From: Arctopsyche grandis
Taxonomy: Eukaryota > Arthropoda > Insecta > Trichoptera > Hydropsychidae
Length of the DNA stretch: 64,000 nucleotides
Assembly: GCF_051622035.1 (NCBI RefSeq)
Contig: NC_135355.1
Coordinates: 29,916,986 to 29,980,985 of the forward strand
Reading direction: 5' to 3'
Part shown: positions 1 through 10,190 of the stretch, in pieces
Layout of the letters: every line of letters starts with the position of its first letter
Numbering within the stretch: position 1 is the first letter of the stretch
Program-made: the position numbers and the translations under genes
Notes under the pieces: generated by a model
Told to the model about the DNA's origin: nothing
The model's database searches: none
The model's input: the letters and a program-made list of their open reading frames with translations, nothing else

Positions 1-1
1 G

Positions 2-1442
2 TTATTTTTTTAGTAACTTGTTGCACCATTTGTTCTGCTTTCTCCAGCTGTAAAAATGAAACTTTATAAAACCATCTAACTTAAGTGTTTTGATGGATGC
101 TATTCGTAATTTTACCGGTGAACGAAATTCGCCAGTATCTTTACACGGTGTCGAAGACTCCGTCAAGCAAAGATCAGGTTGTTCCACTGGTGCAAAATTA
201 GGTTGCGAATCAGCACTAGTCATTTCTTCATTCCAAACTAAATCCTCGAGCATAACTTCTTCCGTTTTGATATCTGAAGGCCCATTATATTGCTGCTTTA
301 TTGTATCATCATTTTGTTTACAAATGTCTCTAAATTTGGTGAAAAAATTAAGATTGGATTTACACGATAGGCATATTGACTCTGACAACCCATCATCTTC
401 ATTCACCTGCAAAGAAAATACAGGTTTATATTAATTTTATAACTAATTGTAAATTTAATGTTAAAAATTACACTAACTTGTATCTGACAGCAATACAAGA
501 TTTGCTCTGCTATTTGTTCACGATTGCTATAAATGGAAATAAATGATATACCTGGTCCAGAAGACATGCATAGTCGGCACGCCAATTTACTAATGAAAAA
601 TATAGAAAGATTAAATACAATTTATGTAAAAATCAAAAAATTGAATTATATTACTTATTTATAACTAAAGATTGAATGAAATTTAAATAAAAAAGCACTT
701 GTTTTCCAAGTCAATATTTCAGTGACAGGTAAGTTCATTATATAAATTTATTGAGAATCCAATTCTGGAAAAAGATGCCAAGAAATTAATTTTGTATATC
801 CAAATAAATGAAGAGTCATTATTAATGACTATAAATTAGGAAAATACAAATATTGAAATACTTAATCATGAAATTAAAAATTCTTTAAATCGAGGTTTTT
901 TGCTTCTCATGTAAATTTCATGGCAAATAAATTAAAAATTCATTTCGTTCTAACCTGTCTGTCGTCTTATCTTTGAAGCTCTTTTGTTGAGAAATAGGTC
1001 GTTTTTGTTTAGGAAAAGGTAAGATTTGTTGAGAAAGAGGCAAGTTTTGTTGAAAAAGAAGTGGCTTTTGGTAGGAATGAAATGCTGTCGGTATAGAGAG
1101 ATGAGTTTGAACTTGCATATTACGCAATGAAGGTCGATTTTCGAAAATTGTTGGGTATGCATCCTTAGTCACAGTCAGATGACGCTTTGGAATGGAGAGT
1201 TCTGTTCCATCATCTCCTCTTAGCTTACAGATTCTTCTCCTTTGTATAAATCTTTCTTCAAAATGTCGAATACAAATAGCATTGTTCACACCCGGTACAA
1301 AATTTGGCCTTTTGATGGCTTTAATCCACTGCTCCCGCCGTTTAGGGTCCTTCGGAAAAGTAAACGTTGAAGTGTACAACTTCTTTTGTTCGGCTACCCT
1401 GTCATTTGAGCTACACCCTGGAACGACACACCTTCGAGGCAT
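2..1442 (-). CDS. THAP-ZAD fusion protein (putative transcription factor), possibly incomplete at window edge
   Basis: Three exons join in frame: 1442-955, 589-478 and 406-2. Exon 1 starts with ATG at 1442 and encodes a THAP C2CH zinc domain: MPRRCVVPGC at the N-terminus, a CIRHF motif, and DAYPTIF matching the family's closing AVPTIF motif near residue 100. A Gln/Leu/Pro-rich linker follows. The donor CAG|GTTAGA (955/954) leaves two bases, completed by one base after the acceptor at 590, giving S-K-L-A-C-R-L-C. Exons 2-3 encode a ZAD domain with paired cysteines CRLC and CLSC. The ZAD intron lies in phase 0 after CCQIQ, the same place as in the gene at 4332-6338. The reading frame stops at 2-4 (about 334 aa) with no C2H2 fingers; a donor such as CCG|GTAAAA near 110 could instead lead to finger exons outside the window. 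THAP binds DNA; ZAD mediates dimerisation. The fusion is inferred from splice phase. Confidence 0.75.
590..954 (-). other. Intron of the THAP-ZAD gene
   Basis: A 365-bp AT-rich interval lies between the THAP exon and the ZAD exon. It begins GTTAGA and ends CATTAG on the minus strand. No other feature was seen in it. Confidence 0.7.
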
Positions 1443-2303
1443 CTGGTAATATATGTACCTTGATTATGCGATCTAAAAGTAAAGAAAAATCGCGTTGATC
1501 AATTGTGTATGGCGCAAATAGGTATAAATGTACATATGTGTTTTATAATCGCTTCAGTTTATGTGCTCGAATAAGTAAACTTTGATTGTAAATTAAATTG
1601 ATCGCAATGTTTGCTTATGAATGTAAAAGTAAGAAGACTTTCTATAACTGGTTAGATGGAACTATTATAAGGTGACGATTTTTTCCAAAAACATATTCCT
1701 AAATACTTCAATTATTTAAAACAAAGATTTAAGAATCTAGGGCTCATATTTATAAAAAAAAAAATTAATTTTCTTGAATGCTCTTATAAAATTCTACACA
1801 AGACTGGTTAAAATTATACTAAGTGATTAGCAAACATTTTATGTTTTCAACATTCAATTTTGTTTTATCACTGGACTATATATTGCTCATCAAAGTAAAA
1901 AATCCTTCGGCTGGTGCATTTGTTCCTGACAAATGAAAACAACATTTGACTAATTTGCCAATATTTTTATAGGAGACATCATTTTCGCCGCAGAATTTGT
2001 ATATTTATCCATCTATTAGATAAAAAAATTCTATTACATAAAAAAGTGTACTGATTAACACGACTTACCAGGACAGGTACCCAAAAAACCAGTACTGTTC
2101 TGTTAAAATCAGTACAAATGGTCATCTAAAACTATTACCAGTTACTTGGAAAAGTCCAATTCTTGCTGCAAAAATGTTAAAAAGGTTACCAATGTAAACA
2201 GTCTCGCATAATGCCTGACATCTGCTTTCTTTACAATTACAGTTATAAATAGTCCAAATACAAAATTGTGCTAGTAATTGTACAAGAACAAAAAAATAAA
2301 CAC
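1443..2303. other. Gene-less AT-rich interval upstream of the THAP-ZAD gene
   Basis: This is the 5' flank of the minus-strand THAP-ZAD gene. I see no exon, transposon end or RNA gene here. It presumably holds the promoter, but no clear core element was recognised. Confidence 0.4.
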
Positions 2304-2417
2304 GTTATAGGAAGTCGGATATTCGAAATTCGGTTATAGGAAGTCGGATATTCGAAATTCGGTTATAGGAAGTCGGATATTCGAAATTCGGTTATAGGAA
2401 GTCGGAAATTCGAGATA
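2304..2417. repeat. 29-bp minisatellite, about 4 units
   Basis: A 29-bp unit beginning GTTATAGGAAGTCGGATATT starts at 2304, 2333, 2362 and 2391. The first three units are nearly identical. The last diverges after GTCGGA. There are no unique spacers, so it is a tandem minisatellite. Confidence 0.9.
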
Positions 2418-2995
2418 CAATTTATGATCAATTTGTAGGTTACTTGTCAATTCCAAAATATTAATTATGAAAATAATAAATTATGTTACCGTATATAATG
2501 GATACGAAAACAGAACGTTTATATGTAAATATGGCTCGCTAATCACATACATTTTTTGGTTATTGAATAATCCGACAAATCACACACGAACGCAAAGCTG
2601 TCACATTCACTCTCAGCTGTCACTATTACAAAATAAATACATATAAGTTAAACACGAATCGAAATTGACTTATAGGCTCATAGATACAATACAAAACAGA
2701 TACTGTATAATGTACACGTATGCAATATTGTAATTTAGACAATTCAAAACAATCAGTGTAAACGTCAAAAAACCAGTGTCGAGCAAGTTTGGAAAATTTA
2801 TTTGGAATTGCATTGATAATATGTACATACTTGGCAATATTGAATTCTCACGCTCTCGAATGACTATCAGCGTCCTTCAACATAACTTTTGAATGATTTC
2901 ATTAAGTGAATGCTCAATAGTTTAAAACCCTTCCTTAAGAGATCACTTATGTACTTTAAACTGGCCAATTATGGTGCTCTTGACAAGAGCATACC
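2418..2995. other. Gene-less AT-rich interval
   Basis: No coding exon or complete repeat was recognised. It ends in AGCATACC (2988-2995), the left target-site duplication of the adjacent hAT element. Confidence 0.4.
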
Positions 2996-3616
2996 TAATG
3001 TGACCATTTACTTTTGTTCTCAAAACGGGACATCTACCAATTTTTACGTAATAGTATGTGTATTCCAGAAAACGCGTATTTTTTCATAGTTTTTATTTAT
3101 TAATAAAAAGAACAGGAATGTTGATGGAGAAAAGAAAAGAACAGGAATGAATAATATAAATATAAAAATATTATATATAGTTAGTAATAAGTGAATATTC
3201 ATCGAATACTTCTGTATCTTGGTTACAATTAATAAATCCCTTTTGAATCAATATATCCATTACACCTTGAATTTCTTCCCACGTAGGTAATTTGGTTAAA
3301 TCCGCCCATTCAAATATTACTAATTCTTCAAAGAACAAAGTCCCCTGCTCCAAATATTCTTTGCTTATCTTATAGAACTCAGCAGCTGTAGTTTTTATTT
3401 GTTCTTGTGCCATATGCACCGATACACACTGTATGCAGATACACACTGTATCAAGCTAGTCGATATTTTACACTTTTTTTTTTAAATTGTTACCGTGTGT
3501 TGCTCTCTTTTTGAAAACGGGACATTTCGACGTCCCGAAGCTGTGCTTGGGGACAACGGGACAGGCTACCTAAAAACGAGACCATCCCGTTCAAAATGGG
3601 ACGTATGGTCACTTTA
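2996..3616. mobile_element. hAT-type non-autonomous element with 8-bp TSD
   Basis: Terminal inverted repeats TAATGTGACCATTTAC and (reverse complement of the right end) TAAAGTGACCATACG enclose 621 bp. The element is flanked by perfect 8-bp direct repeats AGCATACC at 2988-2995 and 3617-3624, the duplication length of hAT transposons. Subterminal copies of GGGAC/GTCCC are present at both ends. It carries no transposase motif but holds an 80-aa minus-strand ORF. Confidence 0.85.
3171..3413 (-). CDS. Small ORF inside a hAT element, function unknown
   Basis: An 80-aa frame starts at ATG 3413 (MAQEQIKTTAAEFYKI) and ends at 3171. A further in-frame ATG at 3446 would add eleven residues that look like repeat translation, so 3413 is preferred. 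The product is acidic and looks helical, with PTWEEIQGVMDILIQKGFIN in the middle, which could be a helix-turn-helix or winged-helix-like segment; I do not recognise a family. There is no signal peptide or membrane segment. It lies wholly within the hAT element at 2996-3616, so it may be a captured exon, an element-encoded peptide or chance. Expression is unknown. Confidence 0.35.
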   Translation of the reverse strand: MAQEQIKTTAAEFYKISKEYLEQGTLFFEELVIFEWADLTKLPTWEEIQGVMDILIQKGFINCNQDTEVFDEYSLITNYI

Positions 3617-4331
3617 AGCATACCAGATATGCATCGGGAAATCTGATTATAATTCGATAAATAATAAATGAGGACTTGGGAAATTGGGAATATATTAAAA
3701 TGTTTCAAAAAATAAAATATTCCACCATGTTTGTTTTGATTTATTTTTAAACAAAAAATAATTGGAAACAAGAATAAAACTCTGTAACTGTTCCAAGATA
3801 AAAACATTGTTTTTATGGTATCAGGCAAATAAGCTGACGCTTGAATATTGTTTTATTATACTCATCAAATAAAAATGTTACGGATCTAGTTCATAAAATA
3901 CATGTAGGTGTAAATATTTTTACTATAATTTAATTCAACTATGGTTCAATATTATCAATTTAATTGGAATAAAGATTTGAATGCTTTTTACCCAATTGCT
4001 TCAATTTAATAATGCAAGTTTTTTAATCCGTAAATATGTATGTATTAATTTCATATTTTTTTACATGCTAGGTAACAGACCAAATAAGTAAGGAACCAGT
4101 GATTTGACTCACTGATAATTAAACTAAAATTTGAAACACAAAAATATCTCAGTGTGGAAATAGTGATCTATCGATTTCACTCTCTAACATTCAAGCATAT
4201 CTTTTAAAACAGTGATTTCCAAATTATTTGTTTGAAAAAACTCTTGAATGCCTAACTGACTGATTTATGTTAGGTTTGACAAGGATAAACTACAAAATAA
4301 GCCTATTGTACAGTATGATTAATAATTTGAA
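3617..4331. other. 3' flank of the 15-finger ZAD gene
   Basis: This AT-rich non-coding interval is downstream of the minus-strand gene ending at 4332. It probably includes that gene's 3' UTR. No other feature was recognised. Confidence 0.4.
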
Positions 4332-6338
4332 TCACTTTTTTAAATCATGAGTTTTCCGATGAACCCTTAATTCATATTTAAAACCGAAAACTTGTGAACA
4401 GATTTTACATTTGTATGATTTTACTCTATTATGTGTATTCATATGTCTGGCTAAATTTGTTTTTAATGAAAACGATTTAAAACAAATCGCACATTTAAAA
4501 GGTCTATCTCCGCCATGAACTTTCATATGTTCCTTTAATTCATATCGAAATATGAAAGATATCAAACATATACCACACTTTTGAGACTTTTTCTTAGTAT
4601 GAGTACTTGTATGTCTTACTAAATTGGATTTTAATGAAAACGATTTAGAACAAATCTCACATTTATGTGGTTTTTCCCCACTGTGAGCTCTCATATGTTC
4701 TATCAATTGAGTTTTAGTTAGGAAAGATTTTAAACAGTTGTCGCATTTGTATGGTTTTTCCCCAGTGTGTCCTTTCATATGTTTATTAACGTTATCTTGG
4801 GAAGTAAAAGATTTTGAACACAAGTTATATTTATATGGTTTTACTAACTCCATATTTTTCCCTTGTGCATTAGTTAGGGCTGGCTTTAAATTCATGTGAA
4901 CCGCCATATGTCGCTTTAAATATCTCTGTGTTGCAAAGTATTTTGAACAAATCTCACATAAATGTGGCTTTATCACAGTGTGAGTATACAAATGTCTCAC
5001 AAGGTTGGATTTTTGTGAAAACGGTTTAAAACAGACATCACATGTAAACAATTTTTCCCCAGTGTGAATTTTCAAATGTCCGTATAGATAGCTTTTACGT
5101 GCAAACGCTTTTAAACAAACGTCACACTTATACGGTTTTTTCCCACTATGGGCATTTAAATGTTTCACTAATGCAGATTTAGACGCAAACAATTTCAAAC
5201 AGAAATCACATGTATACGGTTTTTCTCCAGTATGACTATTCATATGTTGCAATAGCATAAACCTATATGGGAAAGATTTCCAACACACTTCACATTTATG
5301 CGGCTTTACTAATCCAGTGTGAACTGTTGAATGTCGTTTTAAGTTTTTGCTTGTACCAAAACACTTGAAACAAATCTCGCATTTATGAGGTTTTATCCCA
5401 GTATGAATGTCCATATGTACCACTAAGTCAGATCTGAATGAAAAAGATTTTAAACAAATGTCACATTTATATAGCTTTTCCCCACTGTGAATTTTCTTAT
5501 GTCTATGTAAGTAATATTTAGAACTTAAAAACTTTAAACAGATTTCACATTGATACGGCTTTTCCCCTGTATGGGTTTTCATATGTTCCGCTAATTTAGA
5601 CTTGGATGGGAACGATTTTATACACATGGAGCATTGATGTGGTCTTTTTCCAGTTTGTATATATATTTGGTCCATTTTTTCAGTGCCGTAACTGAGAGAA
5701 ACTCCACCCATCTACAAAACGTACGAAAGGTAGATTGAGAAATTTATAATACACAGTTAATAAGATAAATCATATGTATTTTTAAACTACTTAATTATAC
5801 CTTTAATTTACTAATTAATGACCTTAGAAACTTACATATTTTGTTTGTGAGCAATCGTTGATATGTGAACATTTTTTTCCATTAAAAAGAGGATCTGCAA
5901 CATCTTTTATAGTTTTCATTTGTCTACAATCAACAGAAAAACTATCGAAATACAGAAGTGGGCTAGTATTACACTCATTTTCCCAATTCTTATTATTTGT
6001 TACAACTTCGTCCACCATGAAATCTAAAGGTTTGGCTAATTGCATTCTTCGTACTTCATCACTATGTAAGCAAATATTTTTGAATTTAATAAACAAATCC
6101 AGGTTGGCTTTGCACAATAAACATATTGTATCTGGAAATCCATCGACTTTCTCCACCTGCAGATCAAATATAGATTGTAATCAAATAAGAGACTTTGCTA
6201 TTGAGATGACGGGTTAATAGGTAAACCGGCCTGCAGCTGACAGCATTTCTGGATGCTTTGCTCAACTGCGTCAGATTTGTCATATATGAAAATAGAAGAT
6301 ACGACTGAAGTAGAAGTGAGACAAAGTCGACACTCCAT
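4332..6338 (-). CDS. ZAD-C2H2 zinc-finger transcription factor, 15 fingers
   Basis: Three exons: 6338-6231, 6156-5836 and 5711-4332, about 602 aa. The start is ATG 6338 (MECRLC), which opens the ZAD; its second cysteine pair, CLLC, is in exon 2. Exon 2 ends at a good donor, TAT|GTAAGT. Exon 3 begins after TTTTGTAG, so its ATG at 5711 is internal. Exon 3 carries 15 tandem C2H2 fingers with TGEKPY-type linkers; finger 10 (KYNLCSKSF) has Tyr in place of the first Cys and should not bind zinc. The first intron is troublesome: the phase-0 join after CCQLQ would need a GC donor (CAG|GCCGGT), since no suitable GT is present. The expected role is a nuclear sequence-specific DNA-binding regulator dimerising through ZAD. 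The shared intron position suggests the THAP-ZAD gene's ZAD is paralogous. Confidence 0.88.
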
Positions 6339-7326
6339 TTCTTCTTTGATGATTAATGTGACTTCAACTTTCGAGGTTGACAACAAAATCAAAAGTACTG
6401 ATACACTGATCTGTCACAATGACAGCAGATTTATGCATGCTTGTACATACATACATATGTGAGCAAGCAGACTGATCAACATAAACAAGATTGATACGTG
6501 CAATATTAATACATTCATTGAAATGGAAAAATAGATAGTGTAAAATGTATATATGGACAAAACAAAACATTCAGATTTAACATTTAATAACTAATAGTGG
6601 TCACGAGCAAAGTCAAAGGGTGCAATTAATTTAACTTTTGGATGGTAGTTCACTTTCATACAATCTCGAATTATTTTGCATTCTTCAACGTAGGTTTCAC
6701 AGAAGCTTTTGAATTATTTCAATGGTTTTGCTTACTGGTGGCACCAGTCTTTAACGATATGCCTAATTCTTTTGAATCGTCTATATGTATGTGAAATAAT
6801 CGTAATGTGTACATTTTCCATTGTATCCATTTTGTATTGTAGATATCTATTAAGCCTGTAAAGATGAAAGACTCCCATATGTGAGTTGTTTGTCCCGCAT
6901 TTGGACATGTAACCATTTCAACATGTTCGCAGGAGCACAAAGTTGTTGGTTCCTCTATGTTGTGTATAGATATGAATAATTAGATGCGTTTCTTTTTATT
7001 CGTGCGTTATTTTCTGGCCACAGTGTCATATTGGGGTAACCTGTGAAGACACTGTGGTATACTTGTATATTAAAAATTAATAAATAAAAATTATCCGTGC
7101 TGTCATTTGGAGATTATTCCGCACAAAGCGATTTCACACACGTCACTAAAATCTCAATCACAGAACATCTGGTACCCAAAAATTCCATCCATCGAGAGGC
7201 AAGACGCGAACTATCATACTAACGAGAACTCGAGTGTCAGATATTCCGTATTCGCGATTTTCGTGGCAATGATTGTCGTGTGTGCGATCGCAATGTGCGA
7301 AATAATTCGTTTACCATGAATAATAT
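6339..7326. other. Gene-less interval with a retroelement-like 3' tail
   Basis: No exon was seen. Around 7018-7090 is GGGGTAACCTGTGAAG followed by CTGTGGTAT and an AATAAA-rich tail. A similar block at 52848-52915 reads GGGGCAACCTGTCAAG, CTGTGGTAT and an AAATA-rich tail. The pair looks like the 3' end of one SINE or LINE family. Confidence 0.4.
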
Positions 7327-7733
7327 TGTTACGTACACCGCGTAAGTGCAATTGGATTAGGCCGAGTAGCATCCCAGAGACTGTGTGACCGTTATAATTG
7401 GTTTTGAGGATTATCTCCAGGCTTAACAATGAGATACCCCCGAATGCACTTAGCGGGGGTAGCGGTAACTCGGTCGCATTCCGGTAGAGTTCTCAGAACC
7501 GACAGCGGTAGCGTGGGACCAACTTCCGTGGCACATCAAGTACGTGACCATAACAATAGGTAAACAAACCGGACGTCAAAGATGCCCTGAGAGACCTATC
7601 CGTTATAAGGCGGTACTTAGGCGATATCAAGACATTCTGGGCGGAGCACTGCGTGTATCTCCATAATCATCAAAAAATGCTGTGAAACGACTTTGGTCTT
7701 TTACTTGGATCCTCCACCAACCCCTACGCAACA
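7327..7733 (-). mobile_element. Solo LTR (407 bp), ATAT target duplication
   Basis: The sequence runs from TGTTACGTAC to CTACGCAACA and is flanked by ATAT at 7323-7326 and 7734-7737. Its reverse complement aligns with the plus-strand LTR at 59559-59947: both begin TGTTGCGTAGGG and share GGATCCAA, TTCACAGCATTT and CCCCCGAATGCACTTAG. No internal gag-pol is adjacent, so this is a solo LTR. TG...CA ends and a 4-bp duplication are usual for LTR retrotransposons. A preference for ATAT sites is known from the 17.6/297 group of Ty3/Gypsy elements. Confidence 0.8.
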
Positions 7734-8540
7734 ATATTAATATTACCTATTGTTCTGCGCCAAGACGCCACAGAACAATAGGTAATAAAAACCAATTCAA
7801 GCAGAACGGCGACACGCAGACGCTGAGAACATCCACATACGCGAGCAAACGGGAAACTCAAGCCTCGTGGAAACACAGAACGCGAACGACATTCTTTGCA
7901 CACGACCCCTAAGTGCAGTTGCACCACGCGACCTTCGGACAAGGACATTTGTACACGGCCACGTACAGCGTATCGTATATATACCACCGCACCAGCTCCA
8001 GACGCCAGAATGAACATCGGGAGTTCAGCCAACTCACTTCTCCGAAGTGAGCAACTAGCTTCTTCGTACATATATGCACAATAACTCTTGTATAAACTGA
8101 ACACAAATAAAAATCCTCTTCAAAAAACATAAACGTGTTTTTATAGGCCGAGATACGGTCAACACACTTTACATGCCTACAAGCGCTATACTGTATGTAT
8201 TGATTTATTTATGTCTATTTTCTACGTACAGGTCTATTACTGAGAGTTGGTGCGATCAAATGCGCTTGTGTTTTGTCGGTGAATAGATAGATGTATATCA
8301 TGCTGTCACACTGCATTAAATAATAAAAATATGCTCTGTCTCTTTCGCGCACTTTTGTATGAGTACGAGACTCGGTAACAGATCTGTATCAATCTTGAAG
8401 GTCTTGATCTGTCACAGAAGCTAATTTTACTTGTAACGATTTGTTATGAAACCATTGGCAAGCGTGTAAAGCCGGCTGTCACTGTCAGTGTCAAAACAAG
8501 AATAACAATTACCTTATCTAAATATTTAAATTTTTGAGCG
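7734..8540. other. Interval between solo LTR and plus-strand ZAD gene
   Basis: It contains a perfect 16-bp hairpin at 7742-7786 and a GC-richer stretch to about 8090 that looks like mobile-element sequence but has no recognisable product. The last 100 bases should hold the promoter and 5' UTR of the gene starting at 8541. Confidence 0.4.
7742..7786. repeat. Perfect 16-bp inverted repeat, 13-base loop
   Basis: ATTACCTATTGTTCTG at 7742-7757 is exactly matched in reverse complement at 7771-7786, separated by 13 bases. It may be a relic of a small inverted-repeat element. Confidence 0.8.
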
Positions 8541-9821
8541 ATGAAGTGTAGGGTCTGTTTGGCAGGATCCGGTAGTGTGTCATTATGGGGGTCACTCCCA
8601 TTAGCGGTGCGCCTACGACGATGTACTGGTGTGAGGATCAATCCAGAAGATGGACTACCAAACTGGTTATGTCAAGAATGTGCAGACGCTTTGACGGCCG
8701 CCTATCGCTTCAGAGTAACCGCACGAAGAAGTGACAAACTTCTAAGAAACACACACCACATATCACCAGTCAAAAGTGAGCCCAACTCACCAGAACCCAC
8801 ACATGAAGATGACAACTCTTTAGACTATTCTGATACTAAAGACGATACAGCACCACAAGAAGAAAAGTATGATACTTTAGAATGTTCGGAATGCGGATTG
8901 AAAGTAAAAAGTAAATCGGCAATGATAATACATTTGAAAAAACACACTGTTGAAAAACCGTTCAAATGCCCTTCGTGCGATAAAAGCTTCTGTGTAAAAG
9001 GAACAATGTTGAATCATATAAAGCGCTTACATTCATCCAATGAAAGGAGATTCACCTGCGAAATATGTGGTAAGCAATTCATTCGAAAGAAAGACGTGAT
9101 GATCCACGTGAGGGTTCACACCGGAGAGACACCGTACTCTTGCAAATACTGTCAGAAAAAATTCTCACAGCACGCTACGCTTACTAGGCACCATCGCACT
9201 CATACTGGCGAGAAACCATTCCCTTGCTCGGTTTGTGGAAAGAAATTCGCCGATAGATCAATGCTACGTACGCACAGCATGGTACACGACAACGAACGAA
9301 AGTTCATGTGCAACATATGCGGAAAAGCGGTCAAGTCTAACAACTCGCTCGTAGCTCACGTGAAATTGCATACGAATAGGAAGTGCAACGTGTGCGATTT
9401 GTGCGGAATTGCTTTCGCTACCAAGGGCAATCTAAAGCTGCACACGAACAAAGTGCACTCGTCCATGTCGGGACATTGTTCAATTTGCTCGAAGGACTTC
9501 TCCCGGTTGGAAGATCACATGAGGAAACACACTGGCGAGACTCCTTTCAAGTGCCACATGTGCGGTAGATGTTTCATGCAGAAGAGCAGTCTGGCAATAC
9601 ACATGTCGAATCATCAGAATGCTGGCAAGCATGCGTGCACTGCCGATGGGTGTACTAAAACGTTCCACATAAAGAGTATGTTGGACTTTCACATATTGAA
9701 ATATCATAAGCATCATAAGCCATTCTCTTGCGAGGTGTGCAACAGGGGATTTTTCAGAGGAAGCGATCTGTCTAGACATTTAAGACTCAGCCATCAAGAC
9801 GGTGTCAAGAAAGAAAAATAA
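8541..9821 (+). CDS. ZAD-C2H2 zinc-finger transcription factor, 11 fingers, single exon
   Basis: A 426-aa uninterrupted frame. The ZAD begins at once (MKCRVC) with Cys3, Cys6, Cys44 and Cys47 as the four zinc ligands. A Ser/Pro/Asp-rich linker reaches residue ~112. Eleven C2H2 fingers follow, from C115 (ECSECGLKVKSKSA) to the finger ending near residue 419, mostly with TGE(K/T)PF-type linkers. The eighth (CSICSKDFSRLEDH) is shortened between its Cys pair and the first His, and the tenth has a four-residue Cys spacing (CTADGC). The start is set by the ZAD. AATAAA overlaps the stop region. The expected role is a nuclear DNA-binding regulator. It is the only plus-strand and only intronless ZAD gene of the cluster, consistent with a retroposed or older divergent copy; that is inference. 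Confidence 0.95.
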   Translation: MKCRVCLAGSGSVSLWGSLPLAVRLRRCTGVRINPEDGLPNWLCQECADALTAAYRFRVTARRSDKLLRNTHHISPVKSEPNSPEPTHEDDNSLDYSDTKDDTAPQEEKYDTLECSECGLKVKSKSAMIIHLKKHTVEKPFKCPSCDKSFCVKGTMLNHIKRLHSSNERRFTCEICGKQFIRKKDVMIHVRVHTGETPYSCKYCQKKFSQHATLTRHHRTHTGEKPFPCSVCGKKFADRSMLRTHSMVHDNERKFMCNICGKAVKSNNSLVAHVKLHTNRKCNVCDLCGIAFATKGNLKLHTNKVHSSMSGHCSICSKDFSRLEDHMRKHTGETPFKCHMCGRCFMQKSSLAIHMSNHQNAGKHACTADGCTKTFHIKSMLDFHILKYHKHHKPFSCEVCNRGFFRGSDLSRHLRLSHQDGVKKEK

Positions 9822-10190
9822 AGTTTATCTTTGTATCGGTACATATCCATATTGACAGTATTTATTTTCATTGCTTAAAAATATTTTATTGTATAATTTA
9901 AAGCATAATAAGATGTTTGTAAAAAAAATATTCTCCTTTCGCATTGGAAATTTTATATAATTAATATTTTATAATAAAATAAGACTGAATTATATTTTTA
10001 TATTTAATTCGTTTTGTAAAAGTACATTGTATAATAAATTACGGCTAGAAATAAATAATAATATTGGCGTCACATTTAGAACTTTCAAAATTTTTGTTTA
10101 ATAATAATTTATGTACATATATGATTGATTGTATAATTACTGAAAATCACATTCAAGGCAATTTCGAAAGTGTTGATAAGTTTAAGTAAT
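9822..10190. other. Intergenic interval between convergent ZAD genes
   Basis: AT-rich 3' flank shared by the plus-strand gene ending at 9821 and the minus-strand gene ending at 10191. Several AATAAA and TTTATT hexamers are present. No other feature was seen. Confidence 0.5.

Noticed and set aside
2304-2417. Regularly repeated 29-mers resembling a CRISPR array
   Set aside because: Units are directly adjacent with no spacers, and the genome is eukaryotic.
9480-9779. 99-aa antisense frame over the 11-finger gene
   Set aside because: Shadow of the zinc-finger coding strand.
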